Positions 8,627 to 14,836 of a stretch of DNA of 20,777 bases are shown here, one piece after another. The translations under genes and the position numbers were made by a program. How positions within the stretch are numbered: the first letter of the stretch is position 1; each line of letters opens with the position of its first letter. Source of the stretch: CAVUUN01 sp964421755 (GTDB lineage Bacteria; Acidobacteriota; UBA6911; RPQK01); NCBI GenBank assembly GCA_964421755.1, contig CAYQYP010000432.1, forward strand, positions 1-20,777. Reading direction: 5' to 3'. Under the pieces are notes generated by a model that made no database searches, was not told the DNA's origin, and worked only from the letters and a program-made list of their open reading frames with translations.

Positions 8627-9064
8627 TCATGATATGTGCTCGATCTCAACGTCGCCCCACTTTTCCCTGAGGTATTCGGCGACGAGGCGGCGGTGACAGT
8701 GCTCGGGCTTCTCTTCGCTGCACAGCAGGCAACTTCCGTCCATCAGCTCACGAGACACTTTTTTGTCGACTTGGCGAGAGCGCATCAGTTCGAGGAACCG
8801 TTTTTCCCATTCGCTCCACTCGATCTGCTGCTTTCTGACAGCATCAATAATCTCCTGAGTCGGAGCCAGTTCTGCGAGATGTATATAATCGATCCCGCAG
8901 ATCGCCTTGGTGAAGTAACGCAGATCGTCTTTCTTCGTGAAGCCCGCGAGCTGCGATACGTTGTTAAGACGGATATCGACCAGTCGCTTGACACCGCTTT
9001 TTTTCAGCCGCGTAAAGAACACTTCCGCAGATTTCTTCGTGAAACCGATCGTGAAGATCTTCAC
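8627..9064 (-). CDS. DUF488 family protein
   Basis: This 145-residue protein belongs to the DUF488 family. It opens with the diagnostic VKIFTIGFTKKSAE and continues with LVDIRLNN, QLAGF and the tyrosine-rich YFTKAICGIDYIHL block. Near the end are C112, C115 and the PEHCHR signature (C123, H124, R125), which probably form a metal or nucleotide site. Biochemical function is not established for the family. An ATG 18 codons upstream is in frame, but I prefer the GTG at 9064 because an AGGAGG (9073-9078 on the complementary strand) sits 8 bases before it and because family members start with this strand. The upstream ATG would also place a dispersed palindrome (9108-9124) inside the gene. It appears to be a single-gene unit. 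Confidence 0.88.
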   Translation of the reverse strand: MKIFTIGFTKKSAEVFFTRLKKSGVKRLVDIRLNNVSQLAGFTKKDDLRYFTKAICGIDYIHLAELAPTQEIIDAVRKQQIEWSEWEKRFLELMRSRQVDKKVSRELMDGSCLLCSEEKPEHCHRRLVAEYLREKWGDVEIEHIS

Positions 9065-9072
9065 CGTTTGCC

Positions 9073-9078
9073 CCTCCT
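9073..9078 (-). promoter_or_regulatory. ribosome-binding site fixing the GTG start of the DUF488 gene
   Basis: On the minus strand this reads AGGAGG, a perfect Shine-Dalgarno core, 8 bases before GTG at 9064-9062. It decides the start against the in-frame ATG at 9118. Confidence 0.8.
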
Positions 9079-9107
9079 CTGGGTGACGCGCGGCACTTTT
9101 CAACTGT

Positions 9108-9124
9108 TCGACTTCCAAGTCGGG
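9108..9124. repeat. short palindrome, copy 1 of the CGACTTCCAAGTCG family
   Basis: The sequence tcgacttccaagtcggg shares the CGACTT-CC-AAGTCG core with the copies at 9393-9412 and 9459-9478. Its flanks differ, so this looks like a degenerate or partial copy. Confidence 0.6.
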
Positions 9125-9211
9125 GCTCGGTCCTTGGTACTGAAAACCAGATGAACATACAGTTGTGCCAATGACTGTGACATGGTCCGTCGCTCCGTGC
9201 AGGCATCTTAC

Positions 9212-9305
9212 GCCCTTTCAGGGCTCCGCTCTATGACCCGTCTGAAGCCCGGGGCTACGCAAAAAACGCTCGCCCCGGGCTATTATGTCTCGGCCTTTCA
9301 GGCCG
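9212..9305. repeat. cluster of three hairpins (TTTCA-loop pair around a GCCCCGGGC hairpin)
   Basis: Two small hairpins share the same TTTCA loop: GCCC-TTTCA-GGGC (9212-9224) and CGGCC-TTTCA-GGCCG (9291-9305), about 80 bp apart. Between them agcccggggc (9246-9255) pairs perfectly with gccccgggct (9272-9281) across a 16-base loop. The regular layout suggests one composite repetitive element, not chance. No coding potential is seen. Confidence 0.6.
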
Positions 9306-9308
9306 AAG

Positions 9309-9344
9309 AATGTAAAATCTCGAGGGTCTGGTTGGAAACCGGAC
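9309..9344 (+). repeat. direct repeat unit 1 (AATGTAAAA...GGAC type)
   Basis: This unit begins aatgtaaaatct and runs through gagggtctggttggaaaccggac. It aligns with 9376-9412, which begins aatgtaaaaact and ends in tccaagtcggac. Each unit ends in a short hairpin: GGTTGGAAACC-type here, the CGACTT palindrome in the second. They look like two diverged copies of the same element. Confidence 0.55.
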
Positions 9345-9375
9345 CTGCAACCTTGGCGCCTTTTGTCCCCCCGGA

Positions 9376-9412
9376 AATGTAAAAACTCCAGGGTCCGACT
9401 TCCAAGTCGGAC
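9376..9412 (+). repeat. direct repeat unit 2, ending in the GTCCGACTT palindrome
   Basis: This is the second copy of the unit at 9309-9344. Its last 20 bases (9393-9412, gtccgacttccaagtcggac) form a hairpin with 9-bp perfect arms. They are the exact reverse complement of 9459-9478. Confidence 0.6.
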
Positions 9413-9458
9413 ACTTCACACCGCCGGCAACACCGAGCCAGCTGGCCGCATGCCGAAT

Positions 9459-9478
9459 GTCCGACTTGGAAGTCGGAC
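9459..9478 (-). repeat. GTCCGACTT palindrome, copy in opposite orientation
   Basis: The sequence gtccgacttggaagtcggac is the exact reverse complement of 9393-9412, separated from it by 46 bp. The two can also pair with each other as a larger stem. Confidence 0.65.
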
Positions 9479-9687
9479 CGAGAGATTCGCAAAGGCGCTC
9501 ATCTCCGCCCGTCATTCCCCTTGCTATTTGTCGACCACCGGCCGAAAATCGGCTGCGAATAACGGCACTCCGCGCTGTCGGGGGCTTGGCGGCATCGAGC
9601 ACGGGTGCTCTGCTAGCCGCGCGCCGGCCTTAGACTGGAGTCGGTTGACCGCCGAGATAGAAATGCGCTGCAGATGAGGTGAGAATC

Positions 9688-11031
9688 ATGAAAAGATGGA
9701 TCCCCTTACTTTATTTGCTTTTTGCCTTTCCAGTTTCGGCACAAAACCAACCAGCCGTTTCAGTTGGGCATCAGCAGCTTCCAATCACATATGAAGCTTG
9801 CTTGACTCGGGCCAGACAAGCACTGGAATTGGAAGGGTTCGCCGCGGCAAGAGGCGGGGGGAATTTCTACTGGGGAGGAAAGGGAATTCACCACGCCACC
9901 ATCGTTTGCGACCCGGGGGCGGATAATCGAATCGATGTTCACGTTTTCGTCGCCAGCACGTCCGGCGACGGTAACGTCCCGGGAGCCGAGCGCGTCAGAC
10001 TGCTGCAACGGATGGAAAACCCGCAGACCGGCGGAAGCGGACCCAAGGCCTGCGCTCCATTTGAAGGAACCTGGAGTTCCCAAAGTGGCGGCTGGAATGG
10101 TCCAATCACTTTCCGGCGCAGTGGAAATCAGGTCACCGGCACCTACGAGTTGCAGGGAAGCGCTTGCAGCATCAGCGGCATTCTTTCCGGAGACGTGCTC
10201 GAGGGAGAATATTCCCAGCCGTCTTATGCTGACCCCAGATACCGGCGAGGCCGGATCCGGTTCGTACTTTCGGGCGACCGTCAAAGCTATGCCGGGCAGT
10301 GGTGGGATGCCAACGGAGCGGCGGGTGGCACATGGAACGGTCAGTGCCAGAGCCCTTCCAGCGGCAGTGGAAGCGGCGGAGTTGTCAGCGGAACAAGCGG
10401 AGGCGCAACAAACGACTGTGCTCCGTTTGAAGGAGCCTGGGCCTCGCAGAGTGGCGCGTGGAGTGGTCCAATCATCTTCCGGCGCAGTGGCAATCAGGTT
10501 ACGGGCTCGTACGAGCTCCAAGGAAGCGCTTGTACCGTCAGCGGCATCCTTTCCGGAGATGTCCTGGAGGGAGAGTATTCCCAGCCTTCTTATCCTAACC
10601 CCAGATACCTGCGAGGGCGAATTCGGTTCGTGCTTGCGGGCGACCGTCGGAGTTTCACTGGGCAGTGGTGGGACGCCAACGGAGCGCCGGGTGGCACATG
10701 GAACGGCCAGTGTCAGAGTCCTTCAACCCGTGGTGAAGCCGGCCGGGCTACCAGCTCGACAAACGCAATCTGCGATAATCCGCAAACGATTTCGATGATG
10801 GATGAATGGCTCCGAGGCGCCAACCCGGTCGAGAATCAGTCTCCTGGATACAATCTTCGCTATGAGCCTTGGGGGAGATTGATCGGAACCTCTCCCTCCG
10901 CCAACTTAACCGCTCCCAATCCGCCGGATACGGATTTGACCCGCTGCGAATGGCTTTGGAAACAGGCAGCGAACCTTCGCTCGACTAATCTCGGAACCCT
11001 TAAAGAGTATATCGAGCGACGACTCAGATAG
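9688..11031 (+). CDS. secreted protein with two tandem beta-type domains, function unknown
   Basis: I start at the ATG at 9688 (447 residues) because GAGG lies 9 bases upstream; a GTG three codons earlier is the alternative. Residues 1-18 (MKRWIPLLYLLFAFPVSA) form a clear Sec signal peptide, so the product is exported. A first domain (about 25-115) has two cysteines and a VHVFVAS strand. Two near-identical domains follow, residues 122-224 and 244-346, each starting CAPFEG and ending WNGQCQSPS, with a GNQVTGxYELQGSAC core and RGRIRFVL. Between them is a Gly/Ser-rich linker. A unique C-terminal segment (about 347-447) has three Trp and two Cys. The domain pattern suggests a beta barrel or sandwich related to extracellular ligand-binding modules, but I do not recognise a named family. 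It appears to be transcribed alone. Confidence 0.85.
   Translation: MKRWIPLLYLLFAFPVSAQNQPAVSVGHQQLPITYEACLTRARQALELEGFAAARGGGNFYWGGKGIHHATIVCDPGADNRIDVHVFVASTSGDGNVPGAERVRLLQRMENPQTGGSGPKACAPFEGTWSSQSGGWNGPITFRRSGNQVTGTYELQGSACSISGILSGDVLEGEYSQPSYADPRYRRGRIRFVLSGDRQSYAGQWWDANGAAGGTWNGQCQSPSSGSGSGGVVSGTSGGATNDCAPFEGAWASQSGAWSGPIIFRRSGNQVTGSYELQGSACTVSGILSGDVLEGEYSQPSYPNPRYLRGRIRFVLAGDRRSFTGQWWDANGAPGGTWNGQCQSPSTRGEAGRATSSTNAICDNPQTISMMDEWLRGANPVENQSPGYNLRYEPWGRLIGTSPSANLTAPNPPDTDLTRCEWLWKQAANLRSTNLGTLKEYIERRLR
10051..10359 (+). repeat. intragenic tandem domain repeat, unit 1
   Basis: This stretch encodes the first CAPFEG...QCQSPS domain (residues 122-224). Unit 2 begins 366 bp further on. 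By eye the two protein units differ at 16 of 103 aligned positions, and the DNA is correspondingly similar, which marks an internal duplication. Confidence 0.85.
10417..10725 (+). repeat. intragenic tandem domain repeat, unit 2
   Basis: This is the second copy of the domain (residues 244-346), with the same boundaries as unit 1 and no length difference. The Gly/Ser linker that separates the copies is not itself duplicated. Confidence 0.85.
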
Positions 11032-11077
11032 CGCGATCCGGTTGGACCGGTCCTCGTCCGCTCAGGTCACCCGTCCA

Positions 11078-11106
11078 TTGACTCGCTTCCCCGGATGTCA
11101 TATATT
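11078..11106 (+). promoter_or_regulatory. sigma-70-type promoter of the aldolase gene
   Basis: TTGACT (11078-11083) and TATATT (11101-11106) are separated by exactly 17 bases, close to the housekeeping consensus. Transcription would start near 11113, giving a leader of about 100 bases before the ATG at 11213. This is the clearest promoter in the window. Confidence 0.75.
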
Positions 11107-11212
11107 TCGCAGGTTTAAGAGAGAAGCGGATTTGCGGCAGTGCGCATGGGTTGCCCCGAAAGCCCCGCCGACTCTGCAGCCTTAAGCGAACACACCACAA
11201 AGGGAGATATCT

Positions 11213-12160
11213 ATGATTGTTTCGACGGTTCAACTCTTCAAGCACGCCTACGGGAAGTACGCCATTGGAGCCTATAACATCAACAACGCCGAGCAGACGA
11301 TGGGTCTTTTCAAGGGAAACCTTGAAAGCAAGGCCCCTTTCATCGTTCAGATTTCCAAGGGCGCACGGTCATATACCGACAAGCGCATGCTCGAAGCGAT
11401 GATCCGGGCTGCCGACGACATCTTCCCGGAATCCGTCTTTGCCGTCCACCTGGATCATGGCGACGAAGCGGCCTGCATGGACTGTATCAAGAGCGGTTTC
11501 TACAGCTCGGTCATGATCGATGCCAGCGCGGAGACTTTTGACAAGAACATCGAGATCACCAAGCGTGTCGTAGATGCGGCCCACGCCAAGGGGATCGCGG
11601 TCGAGGCGGAATTGGGGCAGCTCGGCGGAGTCGAAGAACACGTGTCGGTCTCCGAAGACCAGGCTCACTTGACCGATCCGGCCCAGGCAAGGGAATTCAT
11701 CGAGCGTAGCGGCTGTGACAGCCTCGCATGCGCGATCGGGACCAGCCACGGCGCCTACAAGTTTTCGGGCACCCAGGGTCTTCATTTTGAAGTCATCGAG
11801 GAAATCCAGCGCACGTGCCCGGGATTCCCTCTCGTCATGCACGGATCCAGCTCAGTTCCCCAGGATGAAGTGGCTCGCATCAACGCGGCCGGCGGGGCAT
11901 TGAAAGGCGCCAAGGGCGTTGACGCAACTCAGTTCGCTCGCGCAGCGAAGGGCGGCGTGACCAAGATCAACATCGACACCGACGGTCGCCTGGTCTGGTG
12001 CCGCGTTCACCGCGAGCATTTCCGGGATCACCCCGAGAATTTCGACCTGCGTCCGCCAGGTAAAGTCTTCATGGCTGAATATGCCAAGTACGTGGCCGAC
12101 AAAAACCGCGTACTCGGCAGCGCCGGACAGCTCGATGCCGTTCGAGCGTTTTTGGACTAA
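11213..12160 (+). CDS. fba: class II fructose-bisphosphate aldolase
   Basis: This 315-residue protein is a zinc-dependent class II aldolase, which cleaves fructose 1,6-bisphosphate to dihydroxyacetone phosphate and glyceraldehyde 3-phosphate in cytosolic glycolysis and runs the reverse in gluconeogenesis. Key residues are visible: D81 (catalytic) and H82 (zinc) in AVHLDHGD, the EAELGQLGG block (131-139), H179 in GTSHGAYKF, H210 in VMHGSSS, and the phosphate-binding NIDTD (253-257). The PPGKVFMAEY segment is typical of the bacterial subgroup. The ATG follows AAAGGGAGA, and a strong promoter lies upstream. A related tagatose-bisphosphate or ketose aldolase role cannot be excluded, but the length and motifs fit Fba. 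It is probably monocistronic, ended by the palindrome at 12173. Confidence 0.93.
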   Translation: MIVSTVQLFKHAYGKYAIGAYNINNAEQTMGLFKGNLESKAPFIVQISKGARSYTDKRMLEAMIRAADDIFPESVFAVHLDHGDEAACMDCIKSGFYSSVMIDASAETFDKNIEITKRVVDAAHAKGIAVEAELGQLGGVEEHVSVSEDQAHLTDPAQAREFIERSGCDSLACAIGTSHGAYKFSGTQGLHFEVIEEIQRTCPGFPLVMHGSSSVPQDEVARINAAGGALKGAKGVDATQFARAAKGGVTKINIDTDGRLVWCRVHREHFRDHPENFDLRPPGKVFMAEYAKYVADKNRVLGSAGQLDAVRAFLD

Positions 12161-12172
12161 GCTAAGCATCGC

Positions 12173-12260
12173 AGCGAATCCGCCCTGCGACTACCCGCCG
12201 TACGAAAGCGATCGGTCGTAGGGCGGATTCGCTTTTCAGAATCCGCCGCTTTTCGGCCAG
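12173..12260. repeat. dispersed palindromic element, copy A (partial); possible terminator
   Basis: The arm agcgaatccgccctgcgac (12173-12191) pairs with 12215-12233 across a 23-base loop with one mismatch. The right side continues with the same outer segment as copy B (aatccgccgcttttc), but the matching outer left part is missing. It begins 12 bp after the aldolase stop, and a TTTT follows the stem, so it may also end transcription of that gene. Confidence 0.8.
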
Positions 12261-12290
12261 CCCTTGCACCTTCGCGCCTTCGCGCTCGCG

Positions 12291-12313
12291 CTCGTAATCG
12301 TAATCGTAATCGG
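12291..12313 (+). repeat. short tandem repeat (CGTAAT x3)
   Basis: Three successive CGTAAT units lie in the 286 bp gap between the aldolase and cysteine synthase genes. A second low-complexity tract of CCCTCTG/CCCCTCTG type follows at 12327-12347. I see no function for either. Confidence 0.6.
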
Positions 12314-12351
12314 CTTTTGGCCTTATCCCTCTGCCCCTCTGCCCCTTAGTC

Positions 12352-12386
12352 TTGACGTGCGCTTGTGGTCTCCGTTAACCTAGTAT
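12352..12386 (+). promoter_or_regulatory. weak candidate promoter for the cysK-metX operon
   Basis: TTGACG (12352-12357) is a fair -35 box. With an 18-base spacer the -10 would be TAACCT (12376-12381), a poor match; TAGTAT (12381-12386) is better but spaced too far. The position, about 60 bp before the Shine-Dalgarno of cysK, is right. No riboswitch-like fold was evident in the leader. Confidence 0.3.
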
Positions 12387-12446
12387 CTTGATAAGATTAG
12401 TTTAGATTGCCAAAACCCAATGACAGGCTAAAGGAGAGTCGGAACC

Positions 12447-13370
12447 ATGGCGCGCATTTACGAAGACATTACGCAGACAATCGGCCGAACCCCCCTCGTT
12501 AAGATTAACCGTCTGAACGGCCATGAAGCGACCGTCCTGGCCAAGCTCGAGAGCTTCAACCCGTGCTCGAGCGTCAAAGACCGGATAGGCCTCGCCATGA
12601 TTGAAGCGGCCGAGCGCGACGGATGCCTGAAACCCGGAGGCACGATTATCGAGCCGACAAGCGGAAACACTGGAATCGCGCTCGCTTTTGTGTGTGCCGC
12701 AAAGGGCTACCGTTTGATCCTCACGATGCCCGAGACGATGAGCGTGGAACGCCGGCATCTGCTTCGGATCCTCGGAGCCGAGGTCGTTCTGACCGAGGGA
12801 GCCAAAGGGATGAAGGGCGCCATTGCGAAGGCCGAAGAGTTGCTGCAGCAACACCCGACGGCACTGATTCCACAGCAGTTCTCCAATCCGGCGAACCCGG
12901 AGATCCACCGCAAGACGACGGCCGAGGAAGTGTGGAATGACACGGACGGAAAAGTGGATGTTTTTGTGTCAGGCGTCGGGACTGGAGGCACGGTGACCGG
13001 CGTCGGTGAAATCCTGAAAAATCGAAGACCAGACGTTAAAATCATCGCCGTGGAGCCAACGGATTCCCCGGTGCTCTCCGGCGGGCAGCCCGGCCCGCAC
13101 AAGATCCAGGGAATCGGGGCCGGTTTTGTGCCCCAGATTCTAAACATGGCGGTCGTTGACGAGGTCCTGCAGGTTTCCCACGAAGATGCCGGAATTATCG
13201 CTAGACGGATGGCGAAAGAAGAGGGTATTCTGGCAGGAATTTCGGGTGGCGCGGCCATGTGGAGCGCTCTTCAGGTGGCTGCCAGGCCGGAGAGCCGCGG
13301 GAAAACGATCGTCGTCGTGATCCCGGATACAGGCGAACGATATCTCTCGACCTGGCTGTTCCAGGAGTGA
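12447..13370 (+). CDS. cysK: cysteine synthase A (O-acetylserine sulfhydrylase)
   Basis: This 307-residue enzyme uses pyridoxal phosphate to make cysteine from an O-acylserine and sulfide. K44 in NPCSSVKDRIG is the lysine that forms the Schiff base with the cofactor. EPTSGNTGIALAF is the Asn/Thr loop contacting substrate, GVGTGGTVTGVG binds the cofactor phosphate, and GISGGAA near the end is typical. Length is normal and no C-terminal CBS domain is present, which argues against cystathionine beta-synthase. The ATG follows AAAGGAGAG. The next gene begins 37 bp downstream on the same strand and encodes a MetX-family acyltransferase, so the pair may supply and use O-acylated serine or homoserine. 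CysK versus CysM cannot be fully separated by eye; CysK fits better. Confidence 0.93.
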   Translation: MARIYEDITQTIGRTPLVKINRLNGHEATVLAKLESFNPCSSVKDRIGLAMIEAAERDGCLKPGGTIIEPTSGNTGIALAFVCAAKGYRLILTMPETMSVERRHLLRILGAEVVLTEGAKGMKGAIAKAEELLQQHPTALIPQQFSNPANPEIHRKTTAEEVWNDTDGKVDVFVSGVGTGGTVTGVGEILKNRRPDVKIIAVEPTDSPVLSGGQPGPHKIQGIGAGFVPQILNMAVVDEVLQVSHEDAGIIARRMAKEEGILAGISGGAAMWSALQVAARPESRGKTIVVVIPDTGERYLSTWLFQE

Positions 13371-13407
13371 GGAGCGACTTGACGCCGAGCCCTGCGACGG
13401 GAGCCGT

Positions 13408-14541
13408 GTGAGCACGAGGATCCAGCAGACGGGAGTCGGATCGACCAAGACCGAGTACTTTACATTCGCTCACCCGCCCAACGAAATGGTGCTCGAGTCA
13501 GGCGAGAAGCTCGGGCCAATTACCCTCGCTTACGAGACTTACGGGCTCCTGAACAAAAACAAGAGCAACGCCGTCCTGCTGCTTCACCCCTCGACAGCTG
13601 ACGCCCATGCGGCGGGATTCCACGAGGGAAGCACCGAGCCCGGCTGGTGGGACACCATGGTCGGGCCAGGTAAGGCCTTTGACACCCGGCACTACTTCGT
13701 CGTCTGCTCCAATGTCCTTGGAGGCTGCTCGGGGAGCACCGGGCCGTCATCGATCAACCCGGGGACCGGCAAGCCGTTCGGCATGGATTTCCCCGTCATC
13801 TCGATAGCCGACATGGTCAATGCCCAGCGGCATCTGATCGACTTTCTCGGTATCGAGAAGCTGATGTGCATTTCGGGCGGCCAGATGGGCGGGATGCAAG
13901 TTCTGCAATGGGTCGCCTCGTACTCCAAACGCGTGCGCAGCGCAATCCCTATGGCATCCACCCTGCGCCACTCGCCGCAGCAGATCGCCTTTCAGGAGAT
14001 CGCACGCCAGGCGATCACGGCCGACCCCGATTGGCGAAAGGGCCTCTACTACACTCTCCCACGTCCCGAAACCGGCCTGGCTGTCGCCCGCATGATCTCC
14101 AGCATTACCTTCATGAGCGACACGGAGATGGACACGAATTTCTCGCGACGTCTCAAGGAGCCGTCGGAGCGGGCGCGATTCACCGATGATTTCGATATCG
14201 GGAGCTACACGCGCTTCAAGAACGACAGCTTCGTGAAGCGGTTTGACGCGAACTCTTTCCTGTACTTAACGAAAGCCATGGACCAGTTCGACCTGTCGCG
14301 CGGAAAACTGTTCGCCGGCGGGAAAGCGATTTCGACCAGGTTCATGGTCGTTGGCTTTCTCTCGGATTGGCTTTACCCCCCTTACCAGTCGCTTGAAATC
14401 GTGCGCGAGCTGAAGGCGCGCAAGGGCGACGCCACTTATTGCGAGATCAATTCCAAGTACGGCCACAACGCCTTCATCCTTGGGGCCGACGAAATGACCC
14501 ACCTGATCCGCCACTTCGTCGAGACCGACATCTTCTGGTAG
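13408..14541 (+). CDS. metX: MetX-family homoserine/serine O-acyltransferase homolog with Gln at the nucleophile position
   Basis: This 377-residue alpha/beta-hydrolase closely follows MetX, which acylates homoserine (some relatives acylate serine) for methionine or cysteine synthesis. Visible family blocks are LAYETYG, NVLGGCSGSTGPSS, the W-rich DPDWRKGLYY region and FLSDWLYPPYQS. The charge-relay Asp (D320) and His (H353 in YGHNAF) are present. The nucleophile elbow, normally GGSMGGMQ, reads GGQMGGMQ: position 159 is glutamine, codon cag, in an intact frame. The protein may therefore lack acyl-enzyme chemistry or work differently. The start is GTG at 13408 behind GGGAG, 37 bp after cysK, which suggests one operon. 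The adjacent cysK raises the option of serine as substrate. Fold and family are secure; activity is not, and the gene symbol refers to the family. Confidence 0.85.
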   Translation: MSTRIQQTGVGSTKTEYFTFAHPPNEMVLESGEKLGPITLAYETYGLLNKNKSNAVLLLHPSTADAHAAGFHEGSTEPGWWDTMVGPGKAFDTRHYFVVCSNVLGGCSGSTGPSSINPGTGKPFGMDFPVISIADMVNAQRHLIDFLGIEKLMCISGGQMGGMQVLQWVASYSKRVRSAIPMASTLRHSPQQIAFQEIARQAITADPDWRKGLYYTLPRPETGLAVARMISSITFMSDTEMDTNFSRRLKEPSERARFTDDFDIGSYTRFKNDSFVKRFDANSFLYLTKAMDQFDLSRGKLFAGGKAISTRFMVVGFLSDWLYPPYQSLEIVRELKARKGDATYCEINSKYGHNAFILGADEMTHLIRHFVETDIFW

Positions 14542-14570
14542 GAACTTCCCCTCCAGGAGTATGGCGACAG

Positions 14571-14695
14571 CCAACCGGGCAGAAAAGCGGCGGATTCTGG
14601 AAAGCGAATCCGCCCTACGACTAATTGCTCCCGCACACCGAGCGGTCGTAGGGCGGATCCGCTTTCCAGGATCCGCCGCTTTTCTGCCCGGTTGG
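14571..14695. repeat. dispersed palindromic element, copy B (complete, 51-bp arms)
   Basis: Left arm 14571-14621 and right arm 14645-14695 are reverse complements over 51 bases with only two mismatches, around a 23-base loop. The arms start ccaaccgggcagaaaagcgg and end at ccgccctacgac. Inner arm and loop length match copy A at 12173-12260. It lies 29 bp after the metX stop. The shape suggests a miniature transposable or REP-type element that may also act as a terminator for the operon. Confidence 0.85.
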
Positions 14696-14729
14696 CGCCT
14701 GACGCCCTCGGGTTTCCGTGGAGAGTTTC

Positions 14730-14825
14730 GGGCGAGTTTCGGGGACACAAAACTTAATTCCTCTGCTCACGGGAAGAGCGCGATAACGGTTTGGGAATTA
14801 AGTATTATGTCCCCGAAACTCGCCC
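14730..14825. repeat. second type of palindromic element (GGGGACA/CTTAATTCC), probable MITE or RAYT-linked repeat
   Basis: Left arm 14730-14761 (gggcgagtttcggggacac...) pairs with right arm 14794-14825 over 32 bases with two mismatches; the loop is 32 bases. Arms of the form GGGGACA...CTTAATTCC recall repeats that flank REP-associated tyrosine transposases in environmental bacteria; this is from memory and no such transposase is in the window. The right end lies 11 bp from the stop of the regulator gene, so it may also terminate that transcript. Confidence 0.7.
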
Positions 14826-14836
14826 CGTCGGTCGCT

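Larger units (their letters stand above)
9065..9687. other. gene-free repeat-rich region of about 620 bp
   Basis: No credible gene lies here. Between about 9108 and 9480 it holds a dense set of short palindromes and two related direct repeats, listed separately. The remainder (9481-9660) looks like plain unique sequence. It must also contain the promoters for the DUF488 gene (minus) and the secreted protein gene (plus). The only -35-like hexamer I noted is TTGACC at 9645-9650, and no good -10 follows it. Confidence 0.6.

Noticed and set aside
9309..9478. CRISPR-like array of repeats
   Set aside because: Only two diverged direct units plus inverted copies are present, spacing is irregular, and no cas genes are nearby.
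9285..9677. Plus-strand frame of 130 codons across the repeat-rich gap
   Set aside because: It is built mostly from palindromic repeat sequence, has no ribosome-binding site and no protein-like pattern.
12254..12267. Possible sigma-54 -24/-12 promoter (GG...TTGC) upstream of cysK
   Set aside because: The spacing between GG and GC is 9 bases, not 10, and the surrounding consensus is poor; part of it lies at the edge of the dispersed palindromic element.
13876..13890. Frameshift explaining the missing MetX serine
   Set aside because: The frame reads GGQMGGMQ cleanly with conserved residues on both sides; a single-codon change explains it and no indel is needed.
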